Shown here piece after piece: positions 45,069 to 53,972 of a DNA stretch of 64,000 nucleotides. The stretch is from Saprospiraceae bacterium. Its GTDB lineage: Bacteria; Bacteroidota; Bacteroidia; Chitinophagales; Saprospiraceae. Numbering within the stretch: the stretch's first letter is position 1; each line of letters starts with the position of its first letter. Position numbers and translations under genes: made by a program. The DNA is taken from NCBI GenBank assembly GCA_016787575.1, contig JAEUUO010000028.1, positions 102,506 through 166,505 on the forward strand, in the 5' to 3' direction. Below the pieces are notes generated by a model. It saw only the letters and a program-made list of their open reading frames with translations. It was not told the DNA's origin and made no database searches.

Positions 45069-45410
45069 ATGTCGAAAACCAACGAAGTCATACTCAAAGT
45101 AATTATGGATGAGGAAAATTATCCATCTGAAATATATTGGAAATCTGACAATCAACAACAGGATTGGGAAAAATGCAAGGCATTTCTCTTGTCACTTTTT
45201 GAAGATAAATCGAAAGGTACTTTAAAATTAGATCTTTGGACGAAGGATTTTCAATTGGAAGAAATGAACCAATTTATGTATTACACCTTGTTTTCTCTTT
45301 GCGAAACTTATATGAAAGCCACGCAAAATCAGAAATTGGCTAACCAGTTTATGAGTTTTGTAAACTTCTTTGGAGAGGAAAATCATATCATTGAGCGTAA
45401 ATTGTCTTAA
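45069..45410 (+). CDS. gldC: Gliding motility protein GldC
   Basis: 113 residues, soluble. The core KLDLWTKDFQLEEMNQFMYYTL and the ending FVNFFGEENHI fit GldC of Bacteroidota gliding machinery, as do the IYWKSDNQ strand and the TYMKATQNQKLA helix. GldC is a small cytoplasmic protein whose role in gliding is not well defined. It is not in a gld cluster here; instead it sits 2 nt after the DUF4249 gene and 6 nt before a membrane protein. Confidence 0.82.
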   Translation: MSKTNEVILKVIMDEENYPSEIYWKSDNQQQDWEKCKAFLLSLFEDKSKGTLKLDLWTKDFQLEEMNQFMYYTLFSLCETYMKATQNQKLANQFMSFVNFFGEENHIIERKLS

Positions 45411-45416
45411 TTAACA

Positions 45417-46463
45417 ATGAATTTAAGCTCCGGCAAAAACGAGAAAAACACAACATTGACTGCCGAGAATCAAACCATTATATTCCGGCTAACCGCCCTT
45501 TGGGCTTTGAATGAATGTGGATTGGGTGGTTTTCTACATGCATTGAATGTGCCTTTTTCGGGTTTGATAATTGGAGGGATAGCCGTTGCACTCATAAGTT
45601 TTATAGCACATTTCTCAAATGTAAACAAAGGGGTTATTTTAAATTCATTAATCATAGTGTTGATTATAAAACTGCTCATGAGTCCGCACTCCAGTGTTAC
45701 TGCTTATTTTGCTGTTAGCTTTCAAGCGCTTTGCGCCTTGGTATTTTACCGGATTTTAAATATTAATTTAATAAGCATTCTGTTTGTGTGTATTCTGTCC
45801 TTTCTGGAATCAGCATCCCAAAAGTTAATTACGCTAACTGTTGTTGGTGGTATGAGTTTTTGGAATGCAATAGATGTATTTGTAGAAAATATTAGCAAAC
45901 AATTATTTGCTGATGGAATTACACATGCATCTCTTTGGTTGGTTGGAACTTATTTTTTCATCTATTTTGTTTTTTCCGTTTTGTTGGCCTTTTTTATTTA
46001 CAGTCTTTTGGAACAATTTAAAAAGATGAATATTTCCAAAAGAGACAATCCATCATTATGGCAATTTGAGAATGTAACTGTCGCAAAACCTAAAAAGCAT
46101 CTGCCAAAATGGATCAAAATTCTATTATATTCAGGTATTGTTGTGTTTGTGATTTGTACATTTTTTATTTACAACAAAGAGCAATTTTACAACAGCTTTT
46201 TATTTTATTATTTTGCCAGGACAGTTTCGGTGATTTTATTCTGGTATTACATCGTGATGCCTTATGCCATGGCATTTGTTAAAAAGTTTTTAAACAATAA
46301 AATTCCCGCTTATCAATCAGAAGTCGATGAAATCATTGAATTGTTCCCTAAACTCCGCCTGATCGTTTACTATGCCTGGAATCAAACGGCCTCATATAAG
46401 GGATTGCGAAGACTGAAGCATTTTTTTACGATTACGCTTTTCGAAATTATTAGTTTTAAATAG
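45417..46463 (+). CDS. Unrecognised polytopic membrane protein
   Basis: 348 residues. A short polar N-terminus of 20 residues is followed by about six to eight hydrophobic helices in two groups (about 24-210 and 235-295), separated by a basic, charged linker (NISKRDNPSLWQFENVTVAKPKKHLPKW). I do not recognise the family. It lies between gldC (6-nt gap) and a THEP1-like NTPase (1-nt gap), so a permease whose partner is that NTPase is an attractive guess. An ECF-type or other small-molecule transporter component is an alternative; neither has direct motif support. Confidence 0.75.
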   Translation: MNLSSGKNEKNTTLTAENQTIIFRLTALWALNECGLGGFLHALNVPFSGLIIGGIAVALISFIAHFSNVNKGVILNSLIIVLIIKLLMSPHSSVTAYFAVSFQALCALVFYRILNINLISILFVCILSFLESASQKLITLTVVGGMSFWNAIDVFVENISKQLFADGITHASLWLVGTYFFIYFVFSVLLAFFIYSLLEQFKKMNISKRDNPSLWQFENVTVAKPKKHLPKWIKILLYSGIVVFVICTFFIYNKEQFYNSFLFYYFARTVSVILFWYYIVMPYAMAFVKKFLNNKIPAYQSEVDEIIELFPKLRLIVYYAWNQTASYKGLRRLKHFFTITLFEIISFK

Positions 46464-46464
46464 A

Positions 46465-46953
46465 ATGGCAATTTTTGTCCTTACGGGTGAAATTGGAACA
46501 GGAAAAACTACTTGTTTGTACAATGAAATTCAAAATCGTTTAGGAATCGGTGGCTTTTTAAGTCCTGTTAAAGACAATAAGCGCCAATTTTATTTGATTC
46601 GTAAGAGACTTTACATTCCTATGGAAGCAAAATTGGATGTACTGGGTTCAACATTGTCGGTCGGTAGGTATCGGTTTGATTTAAACGCATTTAAAAAGGC
46701 TAAGTATCAATTTTCCGAAGATTGGAATGGTGGGCAAAAAATGGTAATCATGGATGAATATGGTCCGTTGGAGTTTAAAAACCAAGGCTTGCTCCCCGAA
46801 CTGAACACATGTTTATTAGAAGCACAATCGTCAAAAGAACACCATGCATTGGTAGTAGTCAGGAGCTTGCTTTTAGATGCATTTTTAAATTTATATATAA
46901 CGGATAAGGTGCTTTATAAAGAGGATCTAATTAAATTTTTCCACGAATATTAA
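46465..46953 (+). CDS. THEP1-type nucleoside-triphosphatase
   Basis: 162 residues. Walker A GEIGTGKTT is at 8-16. The motif VIMDEYGPLEFKNQGL (Walker B with the family-specific GPLE) identifies the NTPase_1/THEP1 family. Archaeal members hydrolyse NTPs slowly; their cellular roles remain unclear. The usual mid-protein Arg-rich part is short here. It is the last gene of the TonB receptor operon, 1 nt after the membrane protein, and ends 80 bp from the convergent mobA gene. Confidence 0.82.
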   Translation: MAIFVLTGEIGTGKTTCLYNEIQNRLGIGGFLSPVKDNKRQFYLIRKRLYIPMEAKLDVLGSTLSVGRYRFDLNAFKKAKYQFSEDWNGGQKMVIMDEYGPLEFKNQGLLPELNTCLLEAQSSKEHHALVVVRSLLLDAFLNLYITDKVLYKEDLIKFFHEY

Positions 46954-47033
46954 TGGATTTAGTTTCAGAAGAAATCTTCAATTGCATCTAAAATAATTTA
47001 GCGATCTGAATCGGTTTTATATAAAGCACAACA

Positions 47034-47612
47034 TCAAGAATTACCGGAATTCCACAATTCAAAATCTTGCAAAGTATTTATTCCTTTTAGGTACTTTGGA
47101 TCAGTTAATTCCACTAAAAAAGTATTCATAGTTTGCAATGCCAGTCTTGGGGATTTAATTTCATTAAAATAGTGTGATTTAATTGCCTCAAAAGCAGGCT
47201 TTCGATAAATGCTGCACAATGGAAATGCACCTCCCGTTTCCGGATTTCTGAATGCAACTGCATCGTAGGGATCGTGACTATTTTCTATCAAAAGTTCCAG
47301 GCTTTTGTCATTCATATAAACAAGATCTACAGCGACTACCAACCAATCAACAGATCCGCTGAAATTGAAAGCTTGGTAAATTCCTTCTAAAGGGCCACAA
47401 TTTTGAGATTGATCTATTATAATAGCTTTCGAATTAATTGTTGAAACTTGATCCTTACGGCATGAAATATAAACCTCGTTGCAATATTTTTGTAAATGTG
47501 TTTGCCACCAAATATATAATTCTTTTTTTTCTTTTAATATTAAATGCTTTGCTTGTCCGAGACGACTGCTATTGCCTCCGCATAAGATTAATCCATAAAG
47601 TGGTGCGGTCAT
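47034..47612 (-). CDS. mobA: Molybdenum cofactor guanylyltransferase (MobA-like)
   Basis: 192 residues from ATG 47612, which overlaps the fdhD stop as ATGA. The nucleotidyltransferase loop LILCGGNSSRLGQAKHL is at the start, and a DLVYMNDKSLELL strand carries the metal-binding region. MobA adds GMP to molybdopterin to form the bis-MGD cofactor needed by formate dehydrogenases and similar enzymes. It lies downstream of fdhD and DUF7009 on one strand, in a gene set devoted to such an enzyme. Confidence 0.87.
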   Translation of the reverse strand: MTAPLYGLILCGGNSSRLGQAKHLILKEKKELYIWWQTHLQKYCNEVYISCRKDQVSTINSKAIIIDQSQNCGPLEGIYQAFNFSGSVDWLVVAVDLVYMNDKSLELLIENSHDPYDAVAFRNPETGGAFPLCSIYRKPAFEAIKSHYFNEIKSPRLALQTMNTFLVELTDPKYLKGINTLQDFELWNSGNS

Positions 47613-48469
47613 AAAATGTGAATCCGTTGGGCACCACAATATATATTTGCACTACCGGCTTTTAAAAAACCTATGAGACTCATTCCCATAGCTTCAGCGG
47701 TTTCAACTGCAAGACTGGACGGGGCTCCAACTGCAGCAACAACTGCAGTTCCTGCCATGCAAGCTTTGTGAATCATTTCAAAGCTGGCACGACCACTTAA
47801 TAAGATTATTTTATCATCCAATGGGATGAATTCGTTCATGAGTGCTTTGCCAATCAATTTGTCCAATGCGTTGTGCCTGCCCACATCTTCTGCTTTATCC
47901 AATAAGTTTCCATCTGTATCAAATAAACCACAAGCATGAATTCCACCAGTCAATTGAAATAATCGTTGGTCTTTAGTAAGTGTATCCATCAAACTAAAAA
48001 GTGTTTTGTTTGTAACCAATGGACTTTCTTTTTTTAATAAGAAAGAACAATTGTCAAGCACTAAATCAATGCTGGTTTTTCCACACACCCCACAACTGGA
48101 ATTTGTATAAAAATGTCGATCCAGCTGATCAATATTGGGATAGGCTTCGGGTTTTAAATGCACCAGAATGGTTTGTTGTTCGACAACATCTCCTTGACAA
48201 CTGAATCGATATTCAAATCCATTGATCTCTTTGGTTGGATGCAACAGAATTCCTTCTGTAAATAAGAAACCTCGAACTAAATTTTCATCGTCGCCCGGCG
48301 TTCGCATCGTAATGGAGATGGTCTTATAAACAGGCTTATTATTTTTATTGTAGACTAATACAATTTCAAGGGGTTCCTCTGTTGCAACCAGGTCCTCCTT
48401 TAATTCGAATCCTTCTCTTAGTTTTTGAACGGTTTTGATTCGAAGTCCTGGATTTGAAGTATCTAACAT
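47609..48469 (-). CDS. fdhD: Formate dehydrogenase accessory sulfurtransferase FdhD
   Basis: 286 residues. The motif SSCGVCGKTS gives Cys126 and Cys129, which relay sulfur. TGGIHACGLFD and GRHNALDKLIG are also strongly conserved FdhD motifs, as is LLSGRASFEMIHKACMAG. FdhD moves sulfur from IscS to the bis-MGD cofactor before it is inserted in formate dehydrogenase. Its start overlaps the end of the DUF7009 gene by 7 nt and its end overlaps mobA by 4 nt, so all three are coupled. No formate dehydrogenase structural gene is in the window. Confidence 0.93.
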   Translation of the reverse strand: MLDTSNPGLRIKTVQKLREGFELKEDLVATEEPLEIVLVYNKNNKPVYKTISITMRTPGDDENLVRGFLFTEGILLHPTKEINGFEYRFSCQGDVVEQQTILVHLKPEAYPNIDQLDRHFYTNSSCGVCGKTSIDLVLDNCSFLLKKESPLVTNKTLFSLMDTLTKDQRLFQLTGGIHACGLFDTDGNLLDKAEDVGRHNALDKLIGKALMNEFIPLDDKIILLSGRASFEMIHKACMAGTAVVAAVGAPSSLAVETAEAMGMSLIGFLKAGSANIYCGAQRIHIL

Positions 48470-48843
48470 TTGGCGGCATTGGGATTGGGAAAATTGTTTG
48501 ATTCATCTTCAAAAGGTCTATCAACAAGACATTGATAATCTTTTTCTACCAATACATATAAATAGTTTTCACCTTTCAACGGGATTTTGGCGTCAAAACC
48601 AACCTGTTCGCTGCTGCACCAGGCATTGGCTATTTGGGAAGGAATATAAACCCGGAGATGGTTATTGTTAAAAGTTACGTTGATTTGGTCATGATCAGCC
48701 TCTATAAGCGAATAGTGCAGACAATCTGAAAGTCGATCCGAAAAACTAAGGCTTTCCTCTACAATTCCAAATTTTTGAAAATTGGCAACTTCGATTTGGC
48801 TTAAACGCAATCGGATGGAGTTTTTATTGGTACGTAGTTTCAT
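48463..48843 (-). CDS. DUF7009 family protein
   Basis: 126 residues, soluble. KLRTNKNSIRLRLSQIEVA at the start, YIPSQIANAWCSSEQVGFD and the CLVDRPFEDESNNFPNPNA end match a Bacteroidota family (I associate it with DUF7009) that accompanies fdhD and formate dehydrogenase genes. The conserved tail holds a single Cys followed by a D/E-N-rich end. A chaperone or assembly role for the molybdoenzyme is inferred only from this context. It overlaps fdhD by 7 nt. Confidence 0.75.
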   Translation of the reverse strand: MKLRTNKNSIRLRLSQIEVANFQKFGIVEESLSFSDRLSDCLHYSLIEADHDQINVTFNNNHLRVYIPSQIANAWCSSEQVGFDAKIPLKGENYLYVLVEKDYQCLVDRPFEDESNNFPNPNAAKC

Positions 48844-48869
48844 ATTCTTTTATTTACTAAATTAGCAAG

Positions 48870-50627
48870 ATGAAAACCATTGCAAAGATATTCTTAAGTA
48901 TGTTGATGTTTGTTAATTTGTCAACAGCTCAAACCAATTTCAGTTTTACAAATCAGGATTTTCCTCAATTATTAAAGGGAAATTTTGATCCGGATACATT
49001 TCCTAAACGCAGCATCCTTGCAGATCAACTGTTGGCCAGTTATTTGATCCAATCTCTTAATGCAGACTCATTAAAGTTTTATTTAAGTCAATTGGTTGCT
49101 TTTAAAAATCGAAACACAATCTCGGATGATCAATCCAGAGAATCCTGGGGGATTCGGGGAGCTAGAAATTATATTAAATCCAATTTAAATCGCTGGAGCC
49201 AAAAGAATGCAACAACAGGTCCTGTCCTTATCCAGTCAGATTTTGAATTCGATTTTAAAATGTGTGAAAGGCTGCGTCACACCGAATTGATGGCATTGAT
49301 TCCTGGAGTAGGGCTGCAAAAAGATGAGTTGGTAATTTTAGAAGCACATTTGGACAGTCGTTGCGAAAACAATTGCGATACCACTTGTATTGCTGAAGGT
49401 GCTGATGACAATGGGAGTGGATCTGCTCTTTTGATGGAGTTAGCAAGAGTTCTAGCTCAGGTTGAATTAAATCGCTCTGTCCTCTTAATTTGGATTACCG
49501 GTGAGGAACAAGGACTTGGTGGTTCAACTTCCTTTGCAACTTATTGCAAACAAAATGCTGTAAAGATTAAAGCTGTTTTCAATAACGACATTGTTGGAGG
49601 AATCGAATGTGGAATAACGTCTTCGCCTCCTGGTTGTCCGGGTCCATTTATGTATGACAGTCTCAGGTTTCGTGTGTTTTCAGCTGGAATTACAAACAGT
49701 ATGCCTAAAGCATTGGCGCGCTTGAGTCGCATTTTGGTAGAAAATAAACTCACTCCGATTATACCGAATGTCACAAAAATTGATGTAATGTTTGGGGAAG
49801 ATCGTTCCGGCAGGGGAAGTGACCACATACCATTTCGAGAACAAGGATATACTGCAATTCGATTTACCTCTTCGTACGAACACGGAGACGGAAATCCTTC
49901 TCAGGCTGGATATTCAGATAGACAACATAGCACGCGAGATGTGCTCGGTAAGGATGTGGATGGGGATGGTGTGATCGATAGTTTTTATGTCAATTTTAAC
50001 TACCTCAGAAACAATGCTATCGTAAATGCATTATGTGCAGCAAATGCCGCTAGCAGTGCACTGGATCAATTTTTATTGACAGTAAAATCGGAAGTGCGTG
50101 CACTTACTATTAAGATTGAAAACCCTCAAAGGGCACAAAAATTTCTATTTGGTTTGCGACGTATCAACAGTTCTTTTTTTGATACAATCGTAGCAAGCAA
50201 TTTACCGGAGGTAACCATTTCAGGATTAAATCCAACTCAATACTATGTTTCTGCTTGTGGGGTAGATAGTTTAGAGTGGTACAGTATGTTTAGTCAGGAA
50301 TACATAGCCAGGGTTTTAAATGCAACAGATGATCATTTGAATGTGATGCCTGTTGAACTGATACAAAATAAACCAAATCCGTTTGACGAGCTCAGTTTAA
50401 TTCCTATCATAGTAAATGATCCGAGTTTTGTAAAGACAGCGAAATTGGTTTTTACTTCAGAAACAGGAATAGTTTACAAAACCATTCCTTTAAATTTAAC
50501 AGAAGGTATAAATGAAATATTGTACGATTATCAATGGAATCAGTATGCCTGTGGAACCTACTTTTATACCTTATTCATCAATGGGAAACCCTTTGCAACT
50601 AAAAAAATGAACTTGCTGAATTATTAA
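48870..50627 (+). CDS. Secreted M28-family metallopeptidase with T9SS sorting tail
   Basis: 585 residues. A signal peptide ends at LSTAQ. The M28 zinc site is intact: EAHLDS (His160), GADDNGSG (Asp179), GEEQG (Glu212-Glu213), FNNDIVGG (Asp240) and a later GSDHIPF. The C-terminal ~90 residues (NKPNPFDELSLIPI and a final KKMNLLNY strand) are the type A T9SS C-terminal domain that directs export across the outer membrane. The enzyme is an exported aminopeptidase or carboxypeptidase. The gene diverges from DUF7009, 26 nt away, and converges with fhs. Confidence 0.88.
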   Translation: MKTIAKIFLSMLMFVNLSTAQTNFSFTNQDFPQLLKGNFDPDTFPKRSILADQLLASYLIQSLNADSLKFYLSQLVAFKNRNTISDDQSRESWGIRGARNYIKSNLNRWSQKNATTGPVLIQSDFEFDFKMCERLRHTELMALIPGVGLQKDELVILEAHLDSRCENNCDTTCIAEGADDNGSGSALLMELARVLAQVELNRSVLLIWITGEEQGLGGSTSFATYCKQNAVKIKAVFNNDIVGGIECGITSSPPGCPGPFMYDSLRFRVFSAGITNSMPKALARLSRILVENKLTPIIPNVTKIDVMFGEDRSGRGSDHIPFREQGYTAIRFTSSYEHGDGNPSQAGYSDRQHSTRDVLGKDVDGDGVIDSFYVNFNYLRNNAIVNALCAANAASSALDQFLLTVKSEVRALTIKIENPQRAQKFLFGLRRINSSFFDTIVASNLPEVTISGLNPTQYYVSACGVDSLEWYSMFSQEYIARVLNATDDHLNVMPVELIQNKPNPFDELSLIPIIVNDPSFVKTAKLVFTSETGIVYKTIPLNLTEGINEILYDYQWNQYACGTYFYTLFINGKPFATKKMNLLNY

Positions 50628-50642
50628 AATTGATTTCACCAA

Positions 50643-52328
50643 TTAAAACAATCCACTGATAATACCGTTTTCGTCAATATTGATTTTTTCAGCTGAAGGT
50701 TCATCAGGCAATCCTGGCATACGCATCATTTCTCCCGTAATGGGCACAATAAAACCTGCACCAGCAGCAATCTCTATTTGGCGTACAGTCAGTGTAAAAT
50801 CTTTTGGGCGTCCTATTAAATCCGGATTGTCAGACAATGATTTTTGTGTTTTAGCAACGCAAACAGGAAGTGCTGATAAGTTTAGATTTTGAATTCGTTT
50901 TAAGTCAGCTTTTGCTTCAGGTGTGTATTCAACTCCTTTCGCTCCATAAATTTTACTGGCAATGGCAAATATTTTTTGTTCTGGTGTCCAGTCTAGTTCA
51001 TAGCATGGAATGAATTTTTGATTCCAGTTATCTGCAAGGTGTGCAACTTTTTCTGCCAGCTCGATAGCTCCTTCACCACCTTTAGCCCATACTTCTGAAT
51101 ACACTGCATCAGCTCCATAAACACTACTGCGCTCTTTAATAACGGCAAGTTCTTCTGGAGAATCACTTACAAATTTATTGATAGCAACAATTGCAGGTAA
51201 ATTAAATTGACGTGCATTTTCAAGGTGTTTTTCAAGATTTGCACATCCTTTTTCCACTGCTTTTGGGTCTGGCTCTGATAAGTTTTTTAATGATTTTCCG
51301 CCATGGTACTTTAATGCGCGTACAGTGGCTACAATCACAGCTGCATTTGGTGACAATCCAGCTGCACGGCATTTGATGTCTAAAAACTTTTCTGCACCCA
51401 GATCAAATCCAAAACCAGCTTCTGTAACAACATAATCTGAAAGGGACATTCCCATTTTTGTGGCTATAATTGTATTCGTGCCCTGAGCAATGTTTGCAAA
51501 AGGGCCTCCATGGATAATCGCTGGGTTACCTTCAATGGTCTGTACTAAATTTGGTTTAATGGCATCTTTTAACAATGCTGCCATCGCTCCTTCGGCTTTG
51601 AGGTCTCGTGCGAAAATTGCTTTTTTATCCCAGGTAAATCCAATGAAAATATTACCCAATCGGTTTTTTAAATCATGAAGGTCCTTCGATAGACACAAGA
51701 TCGCCATAATTTCAGAAGCCGCCGTGATATCAAAACCGGTTTCTCTGGGAATGCCGTTTCCTGTTCCACCAAGACCAATGGTAATCCGTCTGAGTGAACG
51801 ATCATTCATGTCCATAACCCGTTTCCAGGCTATTGTGCGTGCATCCAATCCAAGTCCAAATTTTTTATTTTGAAGGTTGTTGTCGATTAATGCGGCCAAT
51901 AAATTATGTGATTTTTCAACTGCTGAAAAATCTCCTGTAAAATGTAAATTGATGTCTTCCATGGGCAGAACTTGCGACCAGCCACCGCCGGTAGCACCTC
52001 CTTTTATTCCAAATACAGGACCCAGCGAAGGTTCTCGTAAGACAACAGTAGTCTTTTTGCCAATCCGGTTCAATCCTTCAGAAAGTCCAATCGATGTGGT
52101 AGTCTTACCTTCTCCTGCAGGTGTAGGAGAAATTGCAGAAACCAGGACCAGCTTGCATTGCTTTAGCTTTTCTTCATCAATTAGGTTTAAAGGCAGTTTT
52201 GCCTTAAAAGAACCATATTGTTGAAGCTGATCTGCTTGAAGGTTTAACTTTTCAGCTACTTTTGTGATTGGTTTAAGCGCAATCGATTGCGCTATTTCTA
52301 TATCGGACTTTAATTTTTCTGAACCCAT
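50643..52328 (-). CDS. fhs: Formate-tetrahydrofolate ligase
   Basis: 561 residues, normal length. The ATP loop SPTPAGEGKTT is at 67-77, followed by LREPSLGPVFGIKGGATGGG. The formate/folate pocket motifs (HFTGDFSA, ANIAQGTNTIIATKMG) are present. It makes 10-formyl-THF from formate, THF and ATP, which feeds purine and fMet synthesis. It lies within 2.2 kb of fdhD/mobA, so formate metabolism may be grouped here. Its ATG is 5 nt from the first ATG of the divergent TolB-like gene. Confidence 0.96.
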   Translation of the reverse strand: MGSEKLKSDIEIAQSIALKPITKVAEKLNLQADQLQQYGSFKAKLPLNLIDEEKLKQCKLVLVSAISPTPAGEGKTTTSIGLSEGLNRIGKKTTVVLREPSLGPVFGIKGGATGGGWSQVLPMEDINLHFTGDFSAVEKSHNLLAALIDNNLQNKKFGLGLDARTIAWKRVMDMNDRSLRRITIGLGGTGNGIPRETGFDITAASEIMAILCLSKDLHDLKNRLGNIFIGFTWDKKAIFARDLKAEGAMAALLKDAIKPNLVQTIEGNPAIIHGGPFANIAQGTNTIIATKMGMSLSDYVVTEAGFGFDLGAEKFLDIKCRAAGLSPNAAVIVATVRALKYHGGKSLKNLSEPDPKAVEKGCANLEKHLENARQFNLPAIVAINKFVSDSPEELAVIKERSSVYGADAVYSEVWAKGGEGAIELAEKVAHLADNWNQKFIPCYELDWTPEQKIFAIASKIYGAKGVEYTPEAKADLKRIQNLNLSALPVCVAKTQKSLSDNPDLIGRPKDFTLTVRQIEIAAGAGFIVPITGEMMRMPGLPDEPSAEKINIDENGIISGLF

Positions 52329-52333
52329 TGGAT

Positions 52334-53473
52334 ATGTATAATTTAGACGGTCTACTTATATCAAAAATGACACCAATTGTGCTTGTAAGCCTGATTTTTA
52401 TGATTTCTTGCAAAAACAAGGAGATGAATACTTCCATTCCTAAAATCATGACCTACGATACCATACCGCAAGAGAAGGTCCATTTTCCTCAAGAAAAGCA
52501 TTTAAAAAATGTTCGCCAACTTACATTTGGAGGAAATAATGCTGAAGCATACTGGAGTTTTGACGGGACTATGTTGACATTTCAATCCGATTATGCCAAA
52601 TGGGGTGCAACGTGTGATCAGATTTTCTATTTCAACCCCTTTAAAGACGATCTGGCAATTGAAAAACCTCATCTTATTTCCAGGCGAGGGGGACGAAATA
52701 CCTGCTCTTATTTTATGCCTGGAGATTCCATGATCATTTATGCATCCACACATCGTGATAGCGCTGAATGTCCGCCAGTTCCAGAACGAAAAGTAGGAGG
52801 GAAGTATGTTTGGCCAATCTATTCTTCCTACGATATCTATGTCGCAGATCTTCGTGGAAATATCAGGATGCAATTAACCAATATCGATGGATATGATGCT
52901 GAACCAACCATTTCTCCGAAAGGCAATAAAATTGTTTATACAGCCTTGCGTCAAGGTGATTTGAATCTATGGACCATGGACATCAATGGACAAAATAAGA
53001 AGCAAATTACCTTTTTACCGGGTTACGATGGGGGAGCATTCTTTTCGCCAGATGGAAATAAAATTGTTTTCAGAGCTTCTAGACCTCCAACTTCAGAATT
53101 AAGAGCAGAATATTATGGATTGCTTCAACAAGGATTGGTGCAACCTACAGAAATGGAAATCTTTGTTTGTGATTTAGAGGGTGGACATTACCAACAAGTG
53201 ACCAATCTCGGCAAAGCAAATTGGGCTCCATATTTTCATCCATCTGGTAAGAAAATTATATTCTCTTCAAACCATGCAGGAACGAAAGGTTATCAATTTA
53301 ATTTGTTTATGATCAATTTAGATAGCAGTGGTTTGGAACAAATAACATTTGATCCCGTTTTTGATTCATTTCCAATGTTTTCCCCGAATGGAAAATATCT
53401 GGTATGGTCATCCAACAGAAACAATGGTGGAACACATGATACGAATTTGTTTATGGCAGAATGGGTTGACTAA
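52334..53473 (+). CDS. TolB/PD40-type beta-propeller lipoprotein
   Basis: About 379 residues from ATG 52334; another start at 52367 would also leave the lipobox (MISC, then KNK). Repeating WD-like blades with the PD40 motif follow (EPTISPKGNKIVYT, GAFFSPDGNKIVFRA, APYFHPSGKKIIFSS, FPMFSPNGKYLVWSS). The protein is probably anchored to the outer membrane facing the periplasm. Relatives act as interaction platforms or have peptidase-like partners; no role can be assigned. It diverges from fhs and its end overlaps by 4 nt the 115-residue gene on the other strand. Confidence 0.82.
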   Translation: MYNLDGLLISKMTPIVLVSLIFMISCKNKEMNTSIPKIMTYDTIPQEKVHFPQEKHLKNVRQLTFGGNNAEAYWSFDGTMLTFQSDYAKWGATCDQIFYFNPFKDDLAIEKPHLISRRGGRNTCSYFMPGDSMIIYASTHRDSAECPPVPERKVGGKYVWPIYSSYDIYVADLRGNIRMQLTNIDGYDAEPTISPKGNKIVYTALRQGDLNLWTMDINGQNKKQITFLPGYDGGAFFSPDGNKIVFRASRPPTSELRAEYYGLLQQGLVQPTEMEIFVCDLEGGHYQQVTNLGKANWAPYFHPSGKKIIFSSNHAGTKGYQFNLFMINLDSSGLEQITFDPVFDSFPMFSPNGKYLVWSSNRNNGGTHDTNLFMAEWVD

Positions 53474-53817
53474 TTGAGTTGCTCCTGATTAAAGAGGATG
53501 CCCTTTTTTGCATCATAACTGGCTACGCCAGATTGCAAGTACAGTTCTTTTTTATAAGGATATTGTCGTGCATCAATGATGTAAACTTTACAACCTATAG
53601 CCTTTCGAAGTTCATCGTTTGATTCTCTCCAGCACATGGCCAATTCTTCGGTTGTTTCATCGTAGTTCTTTTTCCATTTGCGGGTAAACATCACTTCAAG
53701 GTACATGATCCCATTTCTAAAATTAACCAAGCGACTGGACAAGCCATAATTAATTCTATAGACTACATCTGATTTTAGAAGATGTTTGCGGTTAATTTCT
53801 TTAATATTGATTGCCAT
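53470..53817 (-). CDS. Protein of unknown function (115 residues)
   Basis: A soluble, basic protein of 115 residues from ATG 53817 without recognised motif. It is rich in aromatic and charged residues (VMFTRKWKKNYDETTEELAMCW, GCKVYIIDARQYPYKKELY). I cannot assign a family. The stop overlaps the end of the TolB-like gene by 4 nt. Upstream is a 155-nt AT-rich gap containing a modest hairpin. The clean start, typical residue composition and absence of a competing frame support coding. Confidence 0.6.
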   Translation of the reverse strand: MAINIKEINRKHLLKSDVVYRINYGLSSRLVNFRNGIMYLEVMFTRKWKKNYDETTEELAMCWRESNDELRKAIGCKVYIIDARQYPYKKELYLQSGVASYDAKKGILFNQEQLN

Positions 53818-53972
53818 AAACCCAATGGCACATAAACTATGCCATTTTTATAAAGGCAAGTGGGTATTATTGTCTTTTTATAATTATATAACTATGATAT
53901 ACAATTACTTATAAATAATTAAATAAAATAATATGTTTTTTTGAAACTTGTAAAAACAACGAGTCTAAAGGC

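Noticed and set aside
53824..53846. Hairpin (7-bp stem, 9-nt loop) before the 115-residue gene
   Set aside because: No T-tract in the useful direction for the minus genes and a weak stem; more likely chance than a terminator or riboswitch.
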